From assembly GCA_029782355.1 (NCBI GenBank), contig JAKOUY010000029.1, forward strand, positions 120,508 to 184,507: DNA of 64,000 nucleotides, written 5' to 3'. The notes beneath the pieces were generated by a model, which did no database searches, was not told where the DNA came from, and saw nothing but the letters and a program-made list of their open reading frames with translations. Position numbers and translations under genes: made by a program. Shown here one piece after another: positions 25,485-35,742 of the stretch. Position 1 is the stretch's first letter; each line of letters starts with the position of its first letter. Origin of the DNA: Actinomycetes bacterium. GTDB taxonomy: Bacteria; Actinomycetota; Acidimicrobiia; Acidimicrobiales; Ilumatobacteraceae.

Positions 25485-27059
25485 TCAGGACACGGCGCGC
25501 TCGGCACCACCCCAGTAGCGGGACCGCACCGCCTTCTTGTCCGGCTTGCCGACCGGCGTGAGCGGCAGCTCGTCGACGTAGTCGATCGACTTCGGCGCCT
25601 GCTGGGAGCCCTTCGCGGCGCGCACCACCTGCTGCAGCTCGGCGGTCAGCGCCTCGCTGGGCTCGATGCCCGGCTTGGTCACCACGACCGCCTTCACGGC
25701 TTCGCCCCACTTCTCGTCGGGGACCCCGATCACCATGACCATGCCCACGGCGGGATGGGTGCTGATCACGTCCTCGACCTCTCGGGGGAAGACGTTGAAC
25801 CCACCGGTGATGACCATGTCCTTGGTGCGGTCGACGATGTACAGGAACCCGTCGTCGTCGAACCGGCCGACGTCGCCGGTGTGCAGCCAGTCGCCGGCCA
25901 GGGCCTCGGCGGTCTCGGCCGGCAGGTCCTTGTAGCCGTTCATCACCAGCGGGCCGCGGGTGCAGATCTCGCCCGACCCGCCGGGTGGGGCCGGGCGATG
26001 GTCGGCGTCGAGCAGGGCGACGTGCATCCACGGCACCGGCTTGCCGCAGCTGGCCAGCCGCTCGGGACGGGCCAGGTCGTGATCGGCCTTCTTCAGGTGG
26101 GCCAGCACCATCGGCGCCTCGGTCTGCCCGTAGAACTGGAAGAAGATCGGACCCCAGTCGCGGATGCCCTGGGCCAGCTTGGCCGGGCTCATCGGCGAGG
26201 CGCCGTAGAACACGGTCTGCAGCGACGACACGTCGGCCGTGGCGTAGCGCGGGTGAGCCTGCAGGGCGTACAGCATGGCCGGGACCAGCAGCGTGGCGGT
26301 GATCCGCTGCTCGGCGACGAGGTCGAAGAACCCGTCGGGGGTGAACGCCTCCATCACGTAGAACGCCCCGCCGGCCTGCAGCACCGGCGCCACCAGCGAC
26401 AGCGCGGCGTGCGACAGCGGGGTGGCGATGGCGATGCGCAGCTCGTCGGGGAACTCCCACTCGGCGGCTTGGATCCAGGTCATCGCCTGCCAGACCCGCT
26501 GGGTCATCAGCACACCTTTGGGCTTGCCGGTGGTTCCACCGGTGTAGACGACGGTGCACAGGTCCTCGGCGCAGACCTCCGGGGCGACCAACGGTTGCGG
26601 TTCGAACCCGTCGGCGAGGGCGAGGTAGTCGTCGCCGGCGTCGTTCGGCCCGAATCCCAGGAGGCGCAGATGCGGGTGGGCGGCGCGCAACTCGGCGGCC
26701 CGCGCAGCGAAGTGCTCGGCATCGAACACCAGGCACTCGACCTCGGCGTCGCCGATCACGTACGAGTGGTCGGCCAGCGAACCCAACGGGTGCAGCGGCG
26801 TCAGCACGCACCCGTTGATCACCGAGGCGGTGACGTTGGTCAGCACCTCGGGTCGGTTCTTGGACAGGACGGCCACGCGGGTGCCTCGCCCCACCCCCAC
26901 CGATCGTTGCGCTTGCAACAACTGGCTGGTTCGGCGGCGAACGTCACCGTAGGACAGCAGCCGCCCGCCCAGGAAGATGCACGGCGACTCGTCGTGAGCA
27001 TCGAGGCTGGCGATGATCAGATCGGCGAGCAGCGGCGGTTCGTGCAGCGGTGACGTCAC
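25485..27059 (-). CDS. Acyl-CoA synthetase (FadD-type, adenylate-forming)
   Basis: 524 residues activating a carboxylic acid as its CoA thioester. It has the P-loop VVYTGGTTGKPKG (T-G-G in place of the usual T-S-G), FYGQTEAPM, DWLHTGDVGRFDDDGF and the hinge DRTKDMVITGGFNVFPREVE, plus the C-terminal catalytic Lys region TPVGKPDKK. The GTG start at 27059 is set by TACGGT seven bases upstream; further upstream the frame enters the hairpin-repeat spacer. The mycobacterial FadD-like family suggests fatty-acid, steroid or aromatic acid substrates. Confidence 0.9.
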   Translation of the reverse strand: MTSPLHEPPLLADLIIASLDAHDESPCIFLGGRLLSYGDVRRRTSQLLQAQRSVGVGRGTRVAVLSKNRPEVLTNVTASVINGCVLTPLHPLGSLADHSYVIGDAEVECLVFDAEHFAARAAELRAAHPHLRLLGFGPNDAGDDYLALADGFEPQPLVAPEVCAEDLCTVVYTGGTTGKPKGVLMTQRVWQAMTWIQAAEWEFPDELRIAIATPLSHAALSLVAPVLQAGGAFYVMEAFTPDGFFDLVAEQRITATLLVPAMLYALQAHPRYATADVSSLQTVFYGASPMSPAKLAQGIRDWGPIFFQFYGQTEAPMVLAHLKKADHDLARPERLASCGKPVPWMHVALLDADHRPAPPGGSGEICTRGPLVMNGYKDLPAETAEALAGDWLHTGDVGRFDDDGFLYIVDRTKDMVITGGFNVFPREVEDVISTHPAVGMVMVIGVPDEKWGEAVKAVVVTKPGIEPSEALTAELQQVVRAAKGSQQAPKSIDYVDELPLTPVGKPDKKAVRSRYWGGAERAVS

Positions 27060-27066
27060 CCGACCG

Positions 27067-27072
27067 ACCGTA
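27067..27072 (-). promoter_or_regulatory. Leaderless -10 element of the 25.5-27.1 kb acyl-CoA synthetase gene
   Basis: TACGGT on the minus strand, 7 nt before the GTG start. Confidence 0.5.
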
Positions 27073-27191
27073 GCCCCACCACCCCTCACCCCCGCACCCG
27101 TCCGCCCCCCCGCACCTGGGTCCCCATCTGCGCACCCCGCCCACCCGCCCCCACATCCGTCCACACGCGCCCCCACCTGCACACCCCCGCC

Positions 27192-27239
27192 CCCATGGGC
27201 GCGCCAACGTGCACATCTGCAACATTCCGCGCCCATGGG
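27192..27239. repeat. 48-bp hairpin element, copy B1
   Basis: Perfect 12-bp arms CCCATGGGCGCG and CGCGCCCATGGG around a 24-nt loop containing GTGCACA. It lies in the 472-bp gene-free space 27060-27531, which otherwise holds only C-rich low-complexity sequence and copy B2. Confidence 0.9.
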
Positions 27240-27426
27240 CTCGCCACAGCTCAGCGAAGGAACCACTGGCGCGCTCCCGCCGCCGCCCGCCCGCTCCCGC
27301 TACCGCCCGCTCCCGCTCCCGCCGCCCGCTCGCCGCCGCCGCCCGCCGCCTCCTGCCAGACTCCCCCGGCCCGCCCAGGCCCTCATCCACCAGGCGCTCC
27401 GCCGCTCGCGGGTGCACACCCTCGGT

Positions 27427-27474
27427 CCCATGGGCGCGTGATGATGCACGTCCGCAAGATTCCGCGCCCATGGG
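27427..27474. repeat. 48-bp hairpin element, copy B2
   Basis: Same perfect arms as B1; the 24-nt loop is diverged but keeps the central TGCAC and the ATTC end. It sits about 60 bp from the stop of the PEP-utilising protein gene. Confidence 0.9.
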
Positions 27475-27531
27475 TCCGGTCGCTGCCGCCGGGAGCCCCG
27501 GGACGGGTGAGGGAGGGCGGTGGGCGGGGCG

Positions 27532-29157
27532 TCAGGCGCGGTGGAGGATGCGGACGGTGCCGGCCGACCCGTCGACCTCGACCAGATCGCCGGTGCGGAT
27601 GGCCGTGGTGGCCCCGACGGCGCCGACGACGGCGGGGATGCCGAGCTCGCGGGACACGATCATCGTGTGGCTCAGCTCGCCGCCCATCTCGGTGACCACG
27701 GCGACCGCGCCGACGAACAGCGGCATCCAGCCGGGGTCGGTGATCGGGGCGACGAGGACCTCGCCGGGCTCGGTGGGATCGTCGGCATAGGCGTCACGCA
27801 CCACCCGCGCCCGACCGCTCGCCACGCCCGGGCTGGCCGGGGCGCCGCGCAGCTCGTCGGCATCGGTGGACTCGGCGGCGTCAGCCTTGCGTGGCCAGTC
27901 CTCGACCGGGGGGACCTGCCCGGCGATGGCGAACAGCGGTTCCTGACGGGCGTCGAGAGACGCCTGAGCGGCCTGGCGGGCATGGACCCGGTCGAGGTCG
28001 ACGGATCCACGGCGAGCGGCGTCACGGAACTCGTCGAAGGTCAGGAAGTACACCTGGTCGGCGGACTCCAGCGCCCCGGCGTCCGCCAGGCGGCGGCCGA
28101 TCTCCAGCGCGTCGAGGCGCATCTCGTTGATCGTCAGCACGCAGGTGGCCTTCGTTCGCTCGCGGATCCCCAGCCACGTGGCGCAGCGGGCGAGCCATTG
28201 GTCCAACTCCGGGAACTTCTGGCGCACGTCGTCGGCATCGAAGCGGGCCAAGGTCTCGTCACGCACCGCGTCGGCATCGCGCGGCACGCCGCCGGCACGC
28301 ACCGCGGCGACCGCCCGGCGGAGGACGTCGGGACGGATCTCCCACGACGGCGCGGCGATCTCCCACTCGTTCACGCCGCGGAACCCGTATCGCTCCAGCA
28401 CTCGCTGGAACTCGGTCTCGAATACCTCGCCGTCGAGTGTCGCCAGCGCGGCGACCGCCCGGCCGGCGTCGGCCGACTCGATCCCGCCGGTCCCCATGAC
28501 GGCGCGGCGGCCGAGCTCGTAGCCCTCGTCGCCGTACACGGTGGCCAGTCCGGCCTGCAGCGAGCCGAGCGCCACCGGGCTGACCGACGAGCCGATGAAC
28601 AGCGTGACGAAGTCCGACTCCATCAGCGGCTGCATCGACTCGAAGCGAGCCAGCAGTTCCTCGTTGGAGCTCGTCGAACGGGAGGCACGACCCGCTCGCC
28701 GGCGGGCCTGGGCAGCATCGTGCTCGGCCTGGACCCGGTCGACCGGCGGGTGCTCGAGGAAGTCGGCCGTGGTGGCGGCGATGCGCTCCCCGCGCTCGGC
28801 ATAGCCCGGCTCGTCCGGCGTCTCGTAGGGATCGAGCGTGATCCCCCCGGCGGCGAACAGGGTGCGGTCGATGTCCTCCGGGCTGGTGCCCGGCGTCAGG
28901 TCGGCCAGGCGGCGGAAGGCGGAGATGTTGATGTAGAACCGCCCGCCGACGATGGGGGCGAAGGTGGTCGGGCACTGCGGCCAGTCCATGACGTCCCAGG
29001 TCTCGGTGAACGAGCGCCGCCAGCCGCGCTCCAGCGGCGGGAAGAACACGGTGGCCGACAGCGGCGAGACGATGTCCGGCATGATCTCGCCGGCGTTGCC
29101 GCGGGTCAGGACCGGATAGTCGGGATCCAGCGTGGTGTCGAACTCGTAAGCCGTCAC
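27532..29157 (-). CDS. PEP-utilising-enzyme mobile-domain protein lacking the ATP-binding half
   Basis: 541 residues. The C-terminal 110 residues are a swivelling phosphohistidine domain (LRGAPASPGVASGRARVV, then GGELSHTMIVSRELG with phosphorylatable H497). The preceding region resembles the central part of rifampin phosphotransferase and PEP synthase homologues. The N-terminal ATP-grasp domain of about 320 residues that would phosphorylate the His is absent, and the gene begins cleanly at GTG behind GAGGGG. It may partner with a separate ATP-binding subunit encoded elsewhere, or act on a different phosphodonor. Confidence 0.82.
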   Translation of the reverse strand: MTAYEFDTTLDPDYPVLTRGNAGEIMPDIVSPLSATVFFPPLERGWRRSFTETWDVMDWPQCPTTFAPIVGGRFYINISAFRRLADLTPGTSPEDIDRTLFAAGGITLDPYETPDEPGYAERGERIAATTADFLEHPPVDRVQAEHDAAQARRRAGRASRSTSSNEELLARFESMQPLMESDFVTLFIGSSVSPVALGSLQAGLATVYGDEGYELGRRAVMGTGGIESADAGRAVAALATLDGEVFETEFQRVLERYGFRGVNEWEIAAPSWEIRPDVLRRAVAAVRAGGVPRDADAVRDETLARFDADDVRQKFPELDQWLARCATWLGIRERTKATCVLTINEMRLDALEIGRRLADAGALESADQVYFLTFDEFRDAARRGSVDLDRVHARQAAQASLDARQEPLFAIAGQVPPVEDWPRKADAAESTDADELRGAPASPGVASGRARVVRDAYADDPTEPGEVLVAPITDPGWMPLFVGAVAVVTEMGGELSHTMIVSRELGIPAVVGAVGATTAIRTGDLVEVDGSAGTVRILHRA

Positions 29158-29207
29158 GGAACCATCCCCTCGGAACGTGGCGCGATTGGTCGGAGTGTAG
29201 GGGCCGG

Positions 29208-30671
29208 TCAGCGGCGCAGCGTGACCGAGGCGTCTCCGGTGTCGACGTGGGCGAACGTCGCCCGCCCGGCAGCGAGCAGGTCGTCGATCACCGCCTCGGG
29301 CACCCGGTGGTCGACGAAGCGGTAGGTGGTTGCGGGCGGGCCGGCGGCGTGCGTCGCCTCGACGTCGGCCAGCGGGACCAGGTAGCGGCGCAGCAGCTCC
29401 TCGTCGCTCATCCGCCGGTCGCCGTACTGCTCCTTGAGCTCGGCGATGCTGGGTTGCGGGGGCTCCCAGGCCTGCATCTCCCGGCCGCGCGGCGTGGACA
29501 GCATCCGGTCGAGGACGTCCGGGTTGAGCGGCGCCGGCGGCTGGCCGAGATGACCGAGGACGTACACCAGGATCTCGTCGGGCACCGTGCCATAGCGCTC
29601 GCCGGTGACCACGTTGAGCACCGACTGGATGCCCATCAGTTGGGAGAACGGCGTGGCCGAGATGGGGTGGCCGAGGTCCTCGCGCACCTGCACGATCTCC
29701 TCGAGGACCTCGCCGAACCGATCGCTCATGCCGTACTGGGCCAGTTGGGCCTTCAGCGTGCCGGTCATCCCCCCGGGCAGCTGGTGGTGGTAGGGGAAGA
29801 CGTTGTACTCGTTGGGCACCCCGAGCGGGTGGCCCTCCTGCTCGGCCACCCGGCGCATGTGGTCACTGACCCGGCGGACCCGGTCCATGTCGAGGCGGGT
29901 GGAGTGCCCGCTCCACCGCAGGTTCTCCACGGTCTGCTCGGTCGAGGGCAGCGACGGGCCGTTGGCCATCGGCCCGGGGGCAGTGTGCAAGGCGGTCACG
30001 CCGGCATCGGCGGCGATCAGGTAGTTCATCCCGGCCACGCCCACCGTGTTGTGGCACTGGAACTCGACCGGGATCCCGTTGGCCGCCTCCACCAGCGCCG
30101 GCAGCAAGGTGCGCGCCCGCTCCGGTCGCATGATCCCGGCGGCGTCCTCGACGTAGATGGCGTCGGTGATGCCCCACCCGGCGAACTGGCGGACCCGCTC
30201 GGCGAACCACTCGTCGGTGTGCACCGGGCTGATGCCGTACATGATCGAGGCGGCCACCTCGCAGCCGGCATCGTGGACGATGCGGCTGAGCCGCTGCATG
30301 GCGTCCATGTTGTACAGGCAGTCGTAGACCCACACGCTGTCGATGCCGTGCTTGGCGAGGGTGCGGATCCACAGCTCCATCAACGAGTCGGGGGTCAGGC
30401 CGAACTTGGCGATGCAGTTGCTGCGGCACCCCGAGCGCAACCGGGAGTTCGGCAGCCAGGTCCGCGAGATGTCGAGACCGGCCCACGGATCCTCGTGGTT
30501 GTACCGCATCATGCACTCGAAGATCGAGCTGCCGGTGAGGTCGACCACTCGGTAGCCGGCCTGGTCGATGTCCTCGGCGATGCCGGCGAGGTGGGCGACC
30601 TTCATGCGCATGCCCCACAGGCTCTGCTGCCCGTCGCGCAGCGTCTGGTCGATGATGTCGATCTCAGCCAT
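29208..30671 (-). CDS. Biotin-dependent carboxyltransferase subunit (PYC/OadA/transcarboxylase-5S-like), divergent active site
   Basis: 487 residues: an HMGL-like TIM barrel (DQTLRDGQQSLWGMRM at residues 8-23) plus the conserved carboxylase domain (QLPGGMTGTLKAQL, TPFSQLMGIQSVLNVVTGER, YGTVPDEIL). In pyruvate carboxylase and 5S subunits the barrel has a carbamylated Lys in a KDMAG motif and an HxH metal pair. Here the matching positions read VEDAAG (E175) and FQCHNT (Q205, H207). The enzyme may therefore use another metal arrangement or another acceptor. Its ATG overlaps the end of the biotin carboxylase gene by 8 nt. The upstream genes supply carboxybiotin. Confidence 0.85.
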   Translation of the reverse strand: MAEIDIIDQTLRDGQQSLWGMRMKVAHLAGIAEDIDQAGYRVVDLTGSSIFECMMRYNHEDPWAGLDISRTWLPNSRLRSGCRSNCIAKFGLTPDSLMELWIRTLAKHGIDSVWVYDCLYNMDAMQRLSRIVHDAGCEVAASIMYGISPVHTDEWFAERVRQFAGWGITDAIYVEDAAGIMRPERARTLLPALVEAANGIPVEFQCHNTVGVAGMNYLIAADAGVTALHTAPGPMANGPSLPSTEQTVENLRWSGHSTRLDMDRVRRVSDHMRRVAEQEGHPLGVPNEYNVFPYHHQLPGGMTGTLKAQLAQYGMSDRFGEVLEEIVQVREDLGHPISATPFSQLMGIQSVLNVVTGERYGTVPDEILVYVLGHLGQPPAPLNPDVLDRMLSTPRGREMQAWEPPQPSIAELKEQYGDRRMSDEELLRRYLVPLADVEATHAAGPPATTYRFVDHRVPEAVIDDLLAAGRATFAHVDTGDASVTLRR

Positions 30672-32121
30672 TGGCGACGGCTCCTGTGGTGATGTTCGTG
30701 GTGGTGTTGGCGGCGGCGTTGGCGGCGGCGGCGTTGTTGGCCGCGGCGGTCGTCCCGAGCGCGGGGAGCAGGGTCTGCTCCAGCCAGCGGGTGTTGACGA
30801 CGTCGGTGGCGAAATCCGGGTGGGCGAGCACGGCGAGGTGCAGGTCACGGGTGGTCGCGATGCCGTCGATCTCCAGCCGGCCGAGCACCTCGACCATCCG
30901 GGAGATGGCCTGGCCCCGGTCCGGCCCGGCGGCCACCACCTTGGCAACCAGCGAGTCGTAGTACGCCGGGATGGTGCACCCGGTGAAGGCATGGCTGTCG
31001 ACGCGCACCCCCTCGCCCGCCGGCGGGTTCCAGGCCGTGATCGTGCCCGGCGCCGGCCGGAAGCCATCGGCCACCAACTCGGCGTTGATCCGGCACTCGA
31101 TGGCGTGGCCGTCGATGTGCACATCGGCCTGGGTGAACGGCAGCGGAAGGCCGGCGGCGATGCGCAGCTGCTGGCGGACGATGTCGATGCCGGTCACCAT
31201 CTCGGTGACCGGATGCTCCACTTGGACCCGGGTGTTGACCTCCAGGAAGGCGAACTCGCCGCGGTCGAGGTCGACGAGGAACTCCACCGTCCCGGCGCTG
31301 CGGTAGTCGAGCTGGCGGCCCACCGCGAGCGCGGCCTCGGCGATGCGGGCCCGCACGTCGGCTGGCAGCACGGCGGCCGGGGCCTCCTCGATCAGCTTCT
31401 GGTAGCGGCGCTGGATCGAACAGTCTCGGTCGCCGAGGTGGACGAGGTTCCCGTGGTGGTCGCCCAGCAACTGGACCTCGACGTGACGGGCATTGGCCAC
31501 GTAGCGCTCGACGTAGAGCCGGCCGTCGCCGAAGGCCGCGTCCGCTTCGCGCGCCGCGGCGCCGAACCGTTCGGCCAGTTCGCTGGGGCGCTCGACCAGC
31601 ACCATGCCCCGCCCGCCACCACCGGCGGCAGCCTTCAGCAGGATCGGGTAGCCGATCCGCTCGGCCACGGCCCGAGCGACGTCGGCGCCGGCGACGGCCT
31701 CCGAGCCCGCCCCGGTGGGCACGCCGGCGGCGTGGGCCAGGCGGCGGGCCTCGACCTTGTCACCGCCCCGGCGGATCGTGTCGGCTGACGGGCCGACGAA
31801 GACCAGTCCGTGGGCGGCGCAGGCGTCGGCCAGCTCGGCCCGCTCGGACAGGAAGCCGTATCCCGGATGGACGGCGTCACAGCCGGCCAGCAATGCGCCG
31901 GCGACGATCTGTTCGACCCGCAGGTAGCTCTGCGCCGGGCTCGGCGGGCCGATGTGCACCACTGCGTCGGCCAACCGGGCAGCCAGCGAACCGCGGTCGG
32001 CCTCGCTGACGGCGACCACCGCCTCGAGGCCCTCGTCACGGCAGGCGCGGACGATTCGCACGGCGATCTCGCCGCGATTGGCCACGAGGACCCGGCGCAG
32101 ACCGCCACCCGATCCGGCCAT
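30664..32121 (-). CDS. Biotin carboxylase subunit
   Basis: 485 residues carboxylating biotin with ATP and bicarbonate. The N-terminal [17 protein letters not shown] and GYGFLSE motifs, the ATP-grasp glycine loop [10 protein letters not shown], and [16 protein letters not shown] with the catalytic Arg are all intact. The fold ends near residue 455. It is followed by an odd Ala/Asn/Thr tail (TTAAANNAAAANAAANTTTN), encoded by GCC/GGC-type repeats, before the stop. The ATG shares its A with the TGA of the BCCP gene. AccC type. Confidence 0.93.
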   Translation of the reverse strand: MAGSGGGLRRVLVANRGEIAVRIVRACRDEGLEAVVAVSEADRGSLAARLADAVVHIGPPSPAQSYLRVEQIVAGALLAGCDAVHPGYGFLSERAELADACAAHGLVFVGPSADTIRRGGDKVEARRLAHAAGVPTGAGSEAVAGADVARAVAERIGYPILLKAAAGGGGRGMVLVERPSELAERFGAAAREADAAFGDGRLYVERYVANARHVEVQLLGDHHGNLVHLGDRDCSIQRRYQKLIEEAPAAVLPADVRARIAEAALAVGRQLDYRSAGTVEFLVDLDRGEFAFLEVNTRVQVEHPVTEMVTGIDIVRQQLRIAAGLPLPFTQADVHIDGHAIECRINAELVADGFRPAPGTITAWNPPAGEGVRVDSHAFTGCTIPAYYDSLVAKVVAAGPDRGQAISRMVEVLGRLEIDGIATTRDLHLAVLAHPDFATDVVNTRWLEQTLLPALGTTAAANNAAAANAAANTTTNITTGAVANG

Positions 32122-32594
32122 CACGCGCCGGCGGGCTCGATGGCGAACAGGGCGTCGCCGGTGGCGACCGCCTCGCCGTTGCGCCCGTACACCGCCACCA
32201 CCCGCCCGGCGACCCCGGCCTTGACGTGGCTCATCAGCTTCATCACCTCGACGATGCACGTGGTCGTGTCCGGCTCGACCACGTCGCCGACCTCGGCGAA
32301 CGGTGGGGCACCGGGTTGCGGGGCGCGCCAGAAGATGCCGGGCGACGGAGCCGCCACGACGTGCGCGCCGTCGGGGATCGCCGGTGGCTGATGCGTCGGC
32401 ACGGCCAGCGCAGGCTCGCCGGCGGCGGCGTTCGCGGCAGGCGGCGGCGAGCCGAGGGGCGGATCCACCGGGCCGCGACCGGTTGCCGCGAGGTGAACGC
32501 GAACGTCACCGACGCGCACGTCGATCTCCGCCCAGTCGGAGCGCTCGAAGGCGGCGACCACCCGCCGGATCGCCTCGTGATCACCGCTGTTCAT
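32121..32594 (-). CDS. Biotin carboxyl carrier protein
   Basis: 157 residues. An N-terminal helix ([24 protein letters not shown] in part) is followed by a Pro/Ala-rich linker and a C-terminal biotinyl domain with [10 protein letters not shown], where the Lys of the M-K-L-M motif is biotinylated. This is the AccB/BCCP layout. First gene of the bccp-carboxylase-transferase operon, divergent from the acyl-CoA dehydrogenase gene with 63 bp between. Carries the carboxyl group from the carboxylase to the transferase subunit. Confidence 0.92.
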   Translation of the reverse strand: MNSGDHEAIRRVVAAFERSDWAEIDVRVGDVRVHLAATGRGPVDPPLGSPPPAANAAAGEPALAVPTHQPPAIPDGAHVVAAPSPGIFWRAPQPGAPPFAEVGDVVEPDTTTCIVEVMKLMSHVKAGVAGRVVAVYGRNGEAVATGDALFAIEPAGA

Positions 32595-32657
32595 GTCCGG
32601 GCATCATCGCACGCGGCGCAGCTCGCTCCTCTACCCTTCGATCGACGAGGAGAACCG

Positions 32658-33930
<1,273 letters not shown>

Positions 33931-33938
<8 letters not shown>

Positions 33939-34782
33939 CCGGCACTACACCCGCCCGGACGGGCCGCTGATCACCGTCCCACCCACGCTGCGGACGCCCG
34001 AGGCCCTCGACGCCCGCCGCCACGTCCGGCTGGATGGGGCCTACAACTTCCGCGACCTGGGTGGATATCGCACCGCAGAGGGGTCGACGGTGCGATGGGG
34101 TCAGGTCTACCGCAGCGACCATCTCGCCGACCTGACCGACGCCGACCGCGAGGTGATCGCCGGTCTCGGGTTGCGAACGGTGATCGACTTCCGCCTGCCC
34201 TCCGAACGGGAGCAGCGCCCGTCACGCCTGCCGCCCGGGCCGCACGTCGTCCACCTCGGCATGTCCGACCGCCCCAAGGCGGCCGAGGGGGTGCGCACCG
34301 TGCAGGCGGCCATCGCCGGCGAGGCCCCGCCACCGGGTTGGACCTACTGGTTCGACACCTACCACGACATGCTCGACGAAGCCGGCGACATGTTCGTCCA
34401 GACCATGGAGACCCTGGCCGATGCCGACCGGTTGCCGGCGCTGTTCCACTGCACGGGCGGCAAGGACCGGACCGGTGTGGCCGCCGTGCTGCTGCTCGAT
34501 CTGCTCGGCGTGCCGGCCGAGGCGCTGCTCGACGACTTCGAGCTGACCAACATGCTGCGCACCCCGGTGCGCTTCCGCCAGATCGGGCCAGGCCTGACGG
34601 CCACCGGCGTGTCCGACGAGGACGTCCTGACGCTGGTCGGCGTGGTCCGGGCGGCGATGGCCGATGCCTACCGCCGGGTGGTCGAGGAGCACGGCGGCGC
34701 GGTGGCCTACCTCACCGAGCACGGCCTCGACCCGGCGACGCCGGATCGACTGCGCCACCTGCTGCTCGGCCCGCCCGGCTGA
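33931..34782 (+). CDS. Tyrosine-protein phosphatase (PtpB/Siw14-like)
   Basis: 283 residues. The N-terminal [13 protein letters not shown] motif is typical of the MptpB/IphP family, and the signature [10 protein letters not shown] gives the CX5R loop C174-R180, with the K-D that marks dual Tyr/lipid phosphatases. It is translated from an ATG inside the end of the dehydrogenase gene. No signal peptide is seen, unlike secreted MptpB, so a cytosolic role is likely. Its stop abuts the stop of the 38-residue peptide gene (TGATCA). Confidence 0.9.
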
Positions 34783-34899
34783 TCAGGTGTTCATCAGGAT
34801 CACGAAGACCAGCACGATCACCGCCAGACCGAGCACGGCCATCGCCGCCAGACCATCGCGGCTGACCCCGCCCGCAGGCGGTCGAGCTTGTTCGTCCAT
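34783..34899 (-). CDS. 38-residue single-span membrane peptide
   Basis: A small frame: MDEQARPPAGGVSRDG followed by one hydrophobic segment of about 20 residues (LAAMAVLGLAVIVLVFVILM) and an NT end. It has GGAGG eight bases before the ATG. Its stop codon directly abuts the convergent phosphatase stop. The composition (charged N-terminus, one span) suits an anchored regulatory peptide. Function unknown. Confidence 0.6.
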   Translation of the reverse strand: MDEQARPPAGGVSRDGLAAMAVLGLAVIVLVFVILMNT

Positions 34900-34998
34900 C
34901 GCAGCACCCTCCGTCCCCAGTGTGCCCCAGCGAGGCGCGGCGCGGTGACCATGTCGGTGCCGATGGCGCCGAGCGTGCCGAGAGCGCCGATGGTGCGG

Positions 34999-35256
34999 TC
35001 AGCCGCCCGAGGCGGAGTGGCGATCCGCGGTGGACTCCCGGCGGGGGCGCGCCGGCCGACCACGCTCCACGTCCATCCAGCGAACCCCGTTGGTCGGCAT
35101 GTTCACGTTGGCTCGCATCGCCCGGGCGTCGCGACGGCCCTCTCGGGCTCGATCGTCGGACACCGACGGCTGTCGCCCCCGGCGGCGGTCGCGGAGATCG
35201 GACCACCCGGCGATCACCAGGACCCCCATGGCCAGGATGCCGAAGACCCACAGCAC
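34999..35256 (-). CDS. Small membrane-anchored protein of unknown function
   Basis: 85 residues: an N-terminal membrane segment (LWVFGILAMGVLVIAGW) then a very basic cytoplasmic tail with RRRGRQ and a PTNGVRWMDVERGR stretch. It starts at GTG six bases after TACCGT, the same leaderless spacing as neighbouring genes, which supports it being real. No family recognised. Confidence 0.55.
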   Translation of the reverse strand: MLWVFGILAMGVLVIAGWSDLRDRRRGRQPSVSDDRAREGRRDARAMRANVNMPTNGVRWMDVERGRPARPRRESTADRHSASGG

Positions 35257-35262
35257 GTGGCC

Positions 35263-35268
35263 ACGGTA
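35263..35268 (-). promoter_or_regulatory. Leaderless -10 element of the 85-residue membrane protein gene
   Basis: TACCGT on the minus strand, 6 nt before the GTG at 35256. Confidence 0.45.
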
Positions 35269-35297
35269 CTGCCTGGTCGGGTCGGTGGGCCTGCGGC

Positions 35298-35720
35298 TCA
35301 GCGCCGTGCCGCCCAGCCGGTGACGGCCACGATGTGCAGCACCAGGATGGCGGAGAACGGGCGGTCGCGGTACTGCGGGTAGCGCTCGGCCAACCGGTGG
35401 CCGAGCGACGCCATCCGTTCAGGGTCCGGATCCGGCTCGTCGCGCAGCTCGGCGCGCACCCACCACAGGCGCGACCAGTCGTCGGCGTCCCAGTGCTCCA
35501 CCAGCAGCGTGGCCCGCGGATCGGCTGCGAGATTGCGTTGGCGCTGCAACCGCTCGGAGGACTTCGGCTTCACCCGGTCGATCGGGATCGCCACGGATCC
35601 GCCCTCGACGGCGTACGCCACGGGCACGGCGTCGGCACCGCGCACCGGGTGCACGGTGCACAGGATCCCGTGGTCGTGGTCGGTCAGCCGGGCCCTCGCT
35701 TCGCCCTCTGGCAGGCGCAT
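35298..35720 (-). CDS. F420-dependent PPOX-class oxidoreductase (TIGR03668-like)
   Basis: 140 residues with the split-barrel flavin/F420-binding fold. ARLTDHDHGILCTVHP, the VAIPIDRVKPKSSERLQRQRNL phosphate-binding stretch and DPRATLLVEHWDADDWSRLWWVR (parts) match the TIGR03668 F420 subgroup. Reduces an unknown substrate with F420H2. Divergent from the next acyl-CoA synthetase with only 22 bp between start codons. Confidence 0.85.
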   Translation of the reverse strand: MRLPEGEARARLTDHDHGILCTVHPVRGADAVPVAYAVEGGSVAIPIDRVKPKSSERLQRQRNLAADPRATLLVEHWDADDWSRLWWVRAELRDEPDPDPERMASLGHRLAERYPQYRDRPFSAILVLHIVAVTGWAARR

Positions 35721-35726
35721 GACCCG

Positions 35727-35732
35727 AGGCTA
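35727..35732 (-). promoter_or_regulatory. Leaderless -10 element of the F420 oxidoreductase gene
   Basis: TAGCCT on the minus strand, 6 nt before the ATG at 35720. It overlaps the plus-strand hexamer at 35731 by two bases. Confidence 0.55.
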
Positions 35733-35736
35733 CGCT
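35731..35736 (+). promoter_or_regulatory. Leaderless -10 element of the 35.7-kb acyl-CoA synthetase gene
   Basis: TACGCT, 6 nt, ATG at 35743. Overlaps the divergent promoter element by two bases. Confidence 0.55.
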
Positions 35737-35742
35737 CCGCCC

